Shown piece by piece: positions 62,124-64,000 of a DNA stretch of 64,000 nt; positions within the stretch are counted from its first letter, which is position 1, and each line of letters starts with the position of its first letter. Position numbers and translations under genes: made by a program. This DNA comes from AWTP1-13 sp963797005 (GTDB lineage Bacteria; Pseudomonadota; Alphaproteobacteria; Rhizobiales; Hyphomicrobiaceae): the NCBI GenBank assembly GCA_963797005.1, contig CAWCOF010000009.1, forward strand, positions 124,001-188,000. The letters run 5' to 3'. The notes below the pieces were generated by a model that made no database searches, had not been told where the DNA came from, and saw only the letters and a list, made by a program, of their open reading frames with translations.

Positions 62124-63981
62124 CTACCCCCGTGCATCGGCGATCCGTTTGGCCGCCCCCTCGTCGTACCACCACACCCGCAGGAAGGACGGGTTGCGCG
62201 ATGGCAGCTTGGCGGGCCGTCGGAACATGTCCCACAACGCCATGCGATCGAAGGGTAGATGCCACTGCGGCACGACATAGTGGTTCCACAGCAGCACGCG
62301 GTCGAGCGCCCGCGTGGCGGCAACGAGGTCGTCGCGGTGCTTGGCGAGGATGATCTTGTCGATCAGCTTGTCGACGGCCGGGTTCTTGATGCCGACGATG
62401 TTGCGGCTGCCGTCCTTGTCGGCCGCAGCGGAGCCCCAGAAATCGCGCTGCTCGTTGCCGGGCGATTCCGACTGCGCGAAGCTCGCCACGATGATGTCGA
62501 AGTCGAAAGTTTCCACGCGCCGGATGTATTGCGACGTGTCGACGATGCGCACGCTGGCCTTGACGCCGAGCTTCTCCAGCGCCGCCTTGTAGGGCAGCAC
62601 GATGCGCTCGAAGCTCGGGCTGCACCAGCAGGAACTCGGCGCTGAGCTGCTCGCCCTTGTCGTTGACCAGCGCGCCGCCCTTGGGATGCCAGCCGGCCTC
62701 GCCGAGCAGCTTGGCGGCCATGGCCATATGCTTGCGCGCGTCATTGGGCGTGCGGTTGACAGGGTTCTTCCATTCCTGGGTGAAGACCTCCGGCGGCACC
62801 TCGCTCCTCACCTCGTTCAGGATCTCGAGCTCGCGACCCTGCGGCAGCCCGCTCGCCTTCAGCTCGGAGTTGTCGAAGAAGCTGCCGATGCGCGTGTACT
62901 GGTCGTAGAAGAGGTTGCTTGTTGGCCCATTCGAAATCGAACGCCAGATTGAAAGCGTGGCGCACGCGCGGGTCCTGGAACTGCGGCCGGCGGGTGTTGA
63001 AGGCGAAGGCCTGCATCGGCGCGACGGTGGCAACCGGCAACTTCTCCTTCTTGACGAGACCGCGTTTGACCGCATCGAAATCGTAAGCCGTGGCCCAGAA
63101 CTTGGCGCTCGACTTCGCGCCAGTAATCGAGCTGCCCGGCCTTGAAGGCCTCGAACGCCGGCATGCGATCACGAAAGTAGGTGAGCGGATCTCGTCGAAG
63201 TTCCACTGGCCCTTGCTGACGGGCAGGTCCTTGGCCCACCAGTCCTTGACGCGCTCGTAGGTGATCGAGCGACCGGCATCGACCTCCTTGATGCGGTAGG
63301 GGCCCGAGCCGAGCGGGATATCGAGCGTCGTCTTGGAAAGGTCGCGCGGCTCGCCGTTGGCGCCGGTCCCTTGCCAATAGTGCTTGGGCAGGATCGGCAG
63401 CTCGCCGACGATCATCGGCAGCTCGCGGTTGCCCTTGACGTCGAAGGTGAAGGTGACCTGTCGGTCGCCGGTGCTTCTCCGCCTTCACCACGTTCTTGTA
63501 GTAGAAGGCGTAGTTCGGCGAGGCCTTCTTGATGGCCTCGAGCGAGAAGATCACGTCCTCGGGCGTGATCGGCTTGCCGTCGTGAAAGCGAGCGCCCTTG
63601 CGCAAGTGGAAGGTGGCCGAGGAGAAATCCGCCGGGTAGGTCACCCATTCGGCGATGAGCCCGTAGGCGGTGGACGCCTCGTCGGGGCTGTTCGTGAACA
63701 AGCTGTCGTAGATCAGCTCGAGGCCGGCGGCGGTATTGCCCTTCACCGGGAACTGGTTGAGGGTATCGAAGGTCCCCAGCGCCCACTGTCTGACGCGGCC
63801 GCCCTTCGGCGCATCCGGGTTCACCCAGTCGAAATGTTGAAAGCCCGCATCGTAGCGCCGGCTTGCCGACAAGCGACAACGCGTGGTGCTTGGTAAGATC
63901 ATCCGACGCCGACGCAGGGGATCCGCCGAAGGCAAGCAGGAAGGCAACGGCCGTGCTTGCGAAGCTACGTGTCCAGACCAT
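62124..63981 (-). CDS. Peptide ABC transporter solute-binding protein, YejA-like copy 2 (frameshifted)
   Basis: This second YejA-like lipid-free binding protein is immediately upstream of copy 1. The signal peptide is TRSFASTAVAFLLAFGGSPASASDD. Blocks FQHFDWVNPDAPKGGRVRQW, ARFHDGKPITPEDVIFSLEAI, IPLGSGPYRIKEVDAGRSITYER, FAFNTRRPQFQDPRVRHAFNLAFDFEWANK and VETFDFDIIVASFAQSESPGNEQRDFW match copy 1 at clearly less than identity. Frame changes lie near 63870, 63475, 63190, 63120, 62920 and 62625, the densest in the window. The ATG at 63981 gives about 615 restored residues. The 19 bases upstream reach the window edge, so further operon genes may lie outside. Confidence 0.8.
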
Positions 63982-64000
63982 GCCGCGTCGCACCCTCCGG

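Overview
The window looks like a chromosomal segment of a high-GC, free-living alphaproteobacterium (Hyphomicrobiales or Rhodospirillales type). The inference rests on strong G/C bias at codon third positions, coxMSL-type molybdenum hydroxylase clusters, a LivKHMGF-type branched-chain amino acid transporter, a Yej-type peptide transporter, a CaiB/BaiF transferase, an H-NS-tailed small protein and a short palindromic repeat family of rhizobial style. No species can be named from sequence alone. The gene content is catabolic and scavenging: oxidoreductases, acyl-CoA and CoA-transfer enzymes, drug/metabolite exporters and ABC importers, with many small one-gene regulators.

Layout. 1-2 kb: a broken SH3-domain protein and a broken 2-hydroxyacid dehydrogenase. 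2.2-6.1 kb: first coxMSL-type cluster. 6.2-7.7 kb: DHA2 exporter. 8-16 kb: an unknown protein paired with an XRE regulator, a DMT exporter, a 2TM protein, cytochrome c, fabI, a secreted unknown, a second XRE regulator and an IclR regulator. Three copies of a ~150-bp double-hairpin repeat lie in this stretch. 16.8 kb: tRNA-Ser(GCU). 17.3-22 kb: DMT and DHA2 exporters, a DsbA-fold isomerase and an acyl-CoA-dehydrogenase-like enzyme. 22-24.2 kb: an operon joining a GrdB/PrdB-like reductase to a CaiB/BaiF CoA-transferase. 24.4-28.2 kb: DUF4177/H-NS protein, TauD dioxygenase, Ddn-type deazaflavin protein and gamma-glutamyltransferase. 28.5-32.7 kb: second coxMSL-type cluster plus an NTF2-like protein. 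32.9-34 kb: an AT-richer acyltransferase. 34.2-39.2 kb: aminotransferase, MBL hydrolase, CadC-like TPR regulator, methyltransferase. 39.2-42 kb: an IS91-type element carrying a tyrosine recombinase. 42-46.9 kb: alpha/beta hydrolase, a 1152-aa AAA+ protein and a small protein that may have a PUA/EVE-like fold. 47-51.2 kb: LysR/MFS pair, MetE-like enzyme, maleate-isomerase-like protein. 51.5-56.1 kb: complete five-gene Liv transporter. 56.2-64 kb: Yej-type transporter with two tandem solute-binding genes.

The strongest candidate for something undescribed is the 1152-aa protein at 43083-46541. It starts with a membrane anchor and an unrecognised ~250-aa helical domain, followed by two ClpB-like AAA+ modules. 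The first module is degenerate and the second lacks the aromatic pore-loop residue. It ends in a domain that resembles a class I peptide-chain release factor from which the GGQ region has been removed and in which the stop-codon-reading tripeptide is absent.

Quality caveat. Several genes switch frame one to six times while keeping family sequence in every piece (165-1951, 15.9-16.7 kb, 19.6 kb, 30-31.8 kb, 47.8 kb, 48.5 kb, 59-64 kb). The pattern suggests clustered indel errors in the assembly more than biological decay. Such genes are annotated as whole loci with the breaks noted.
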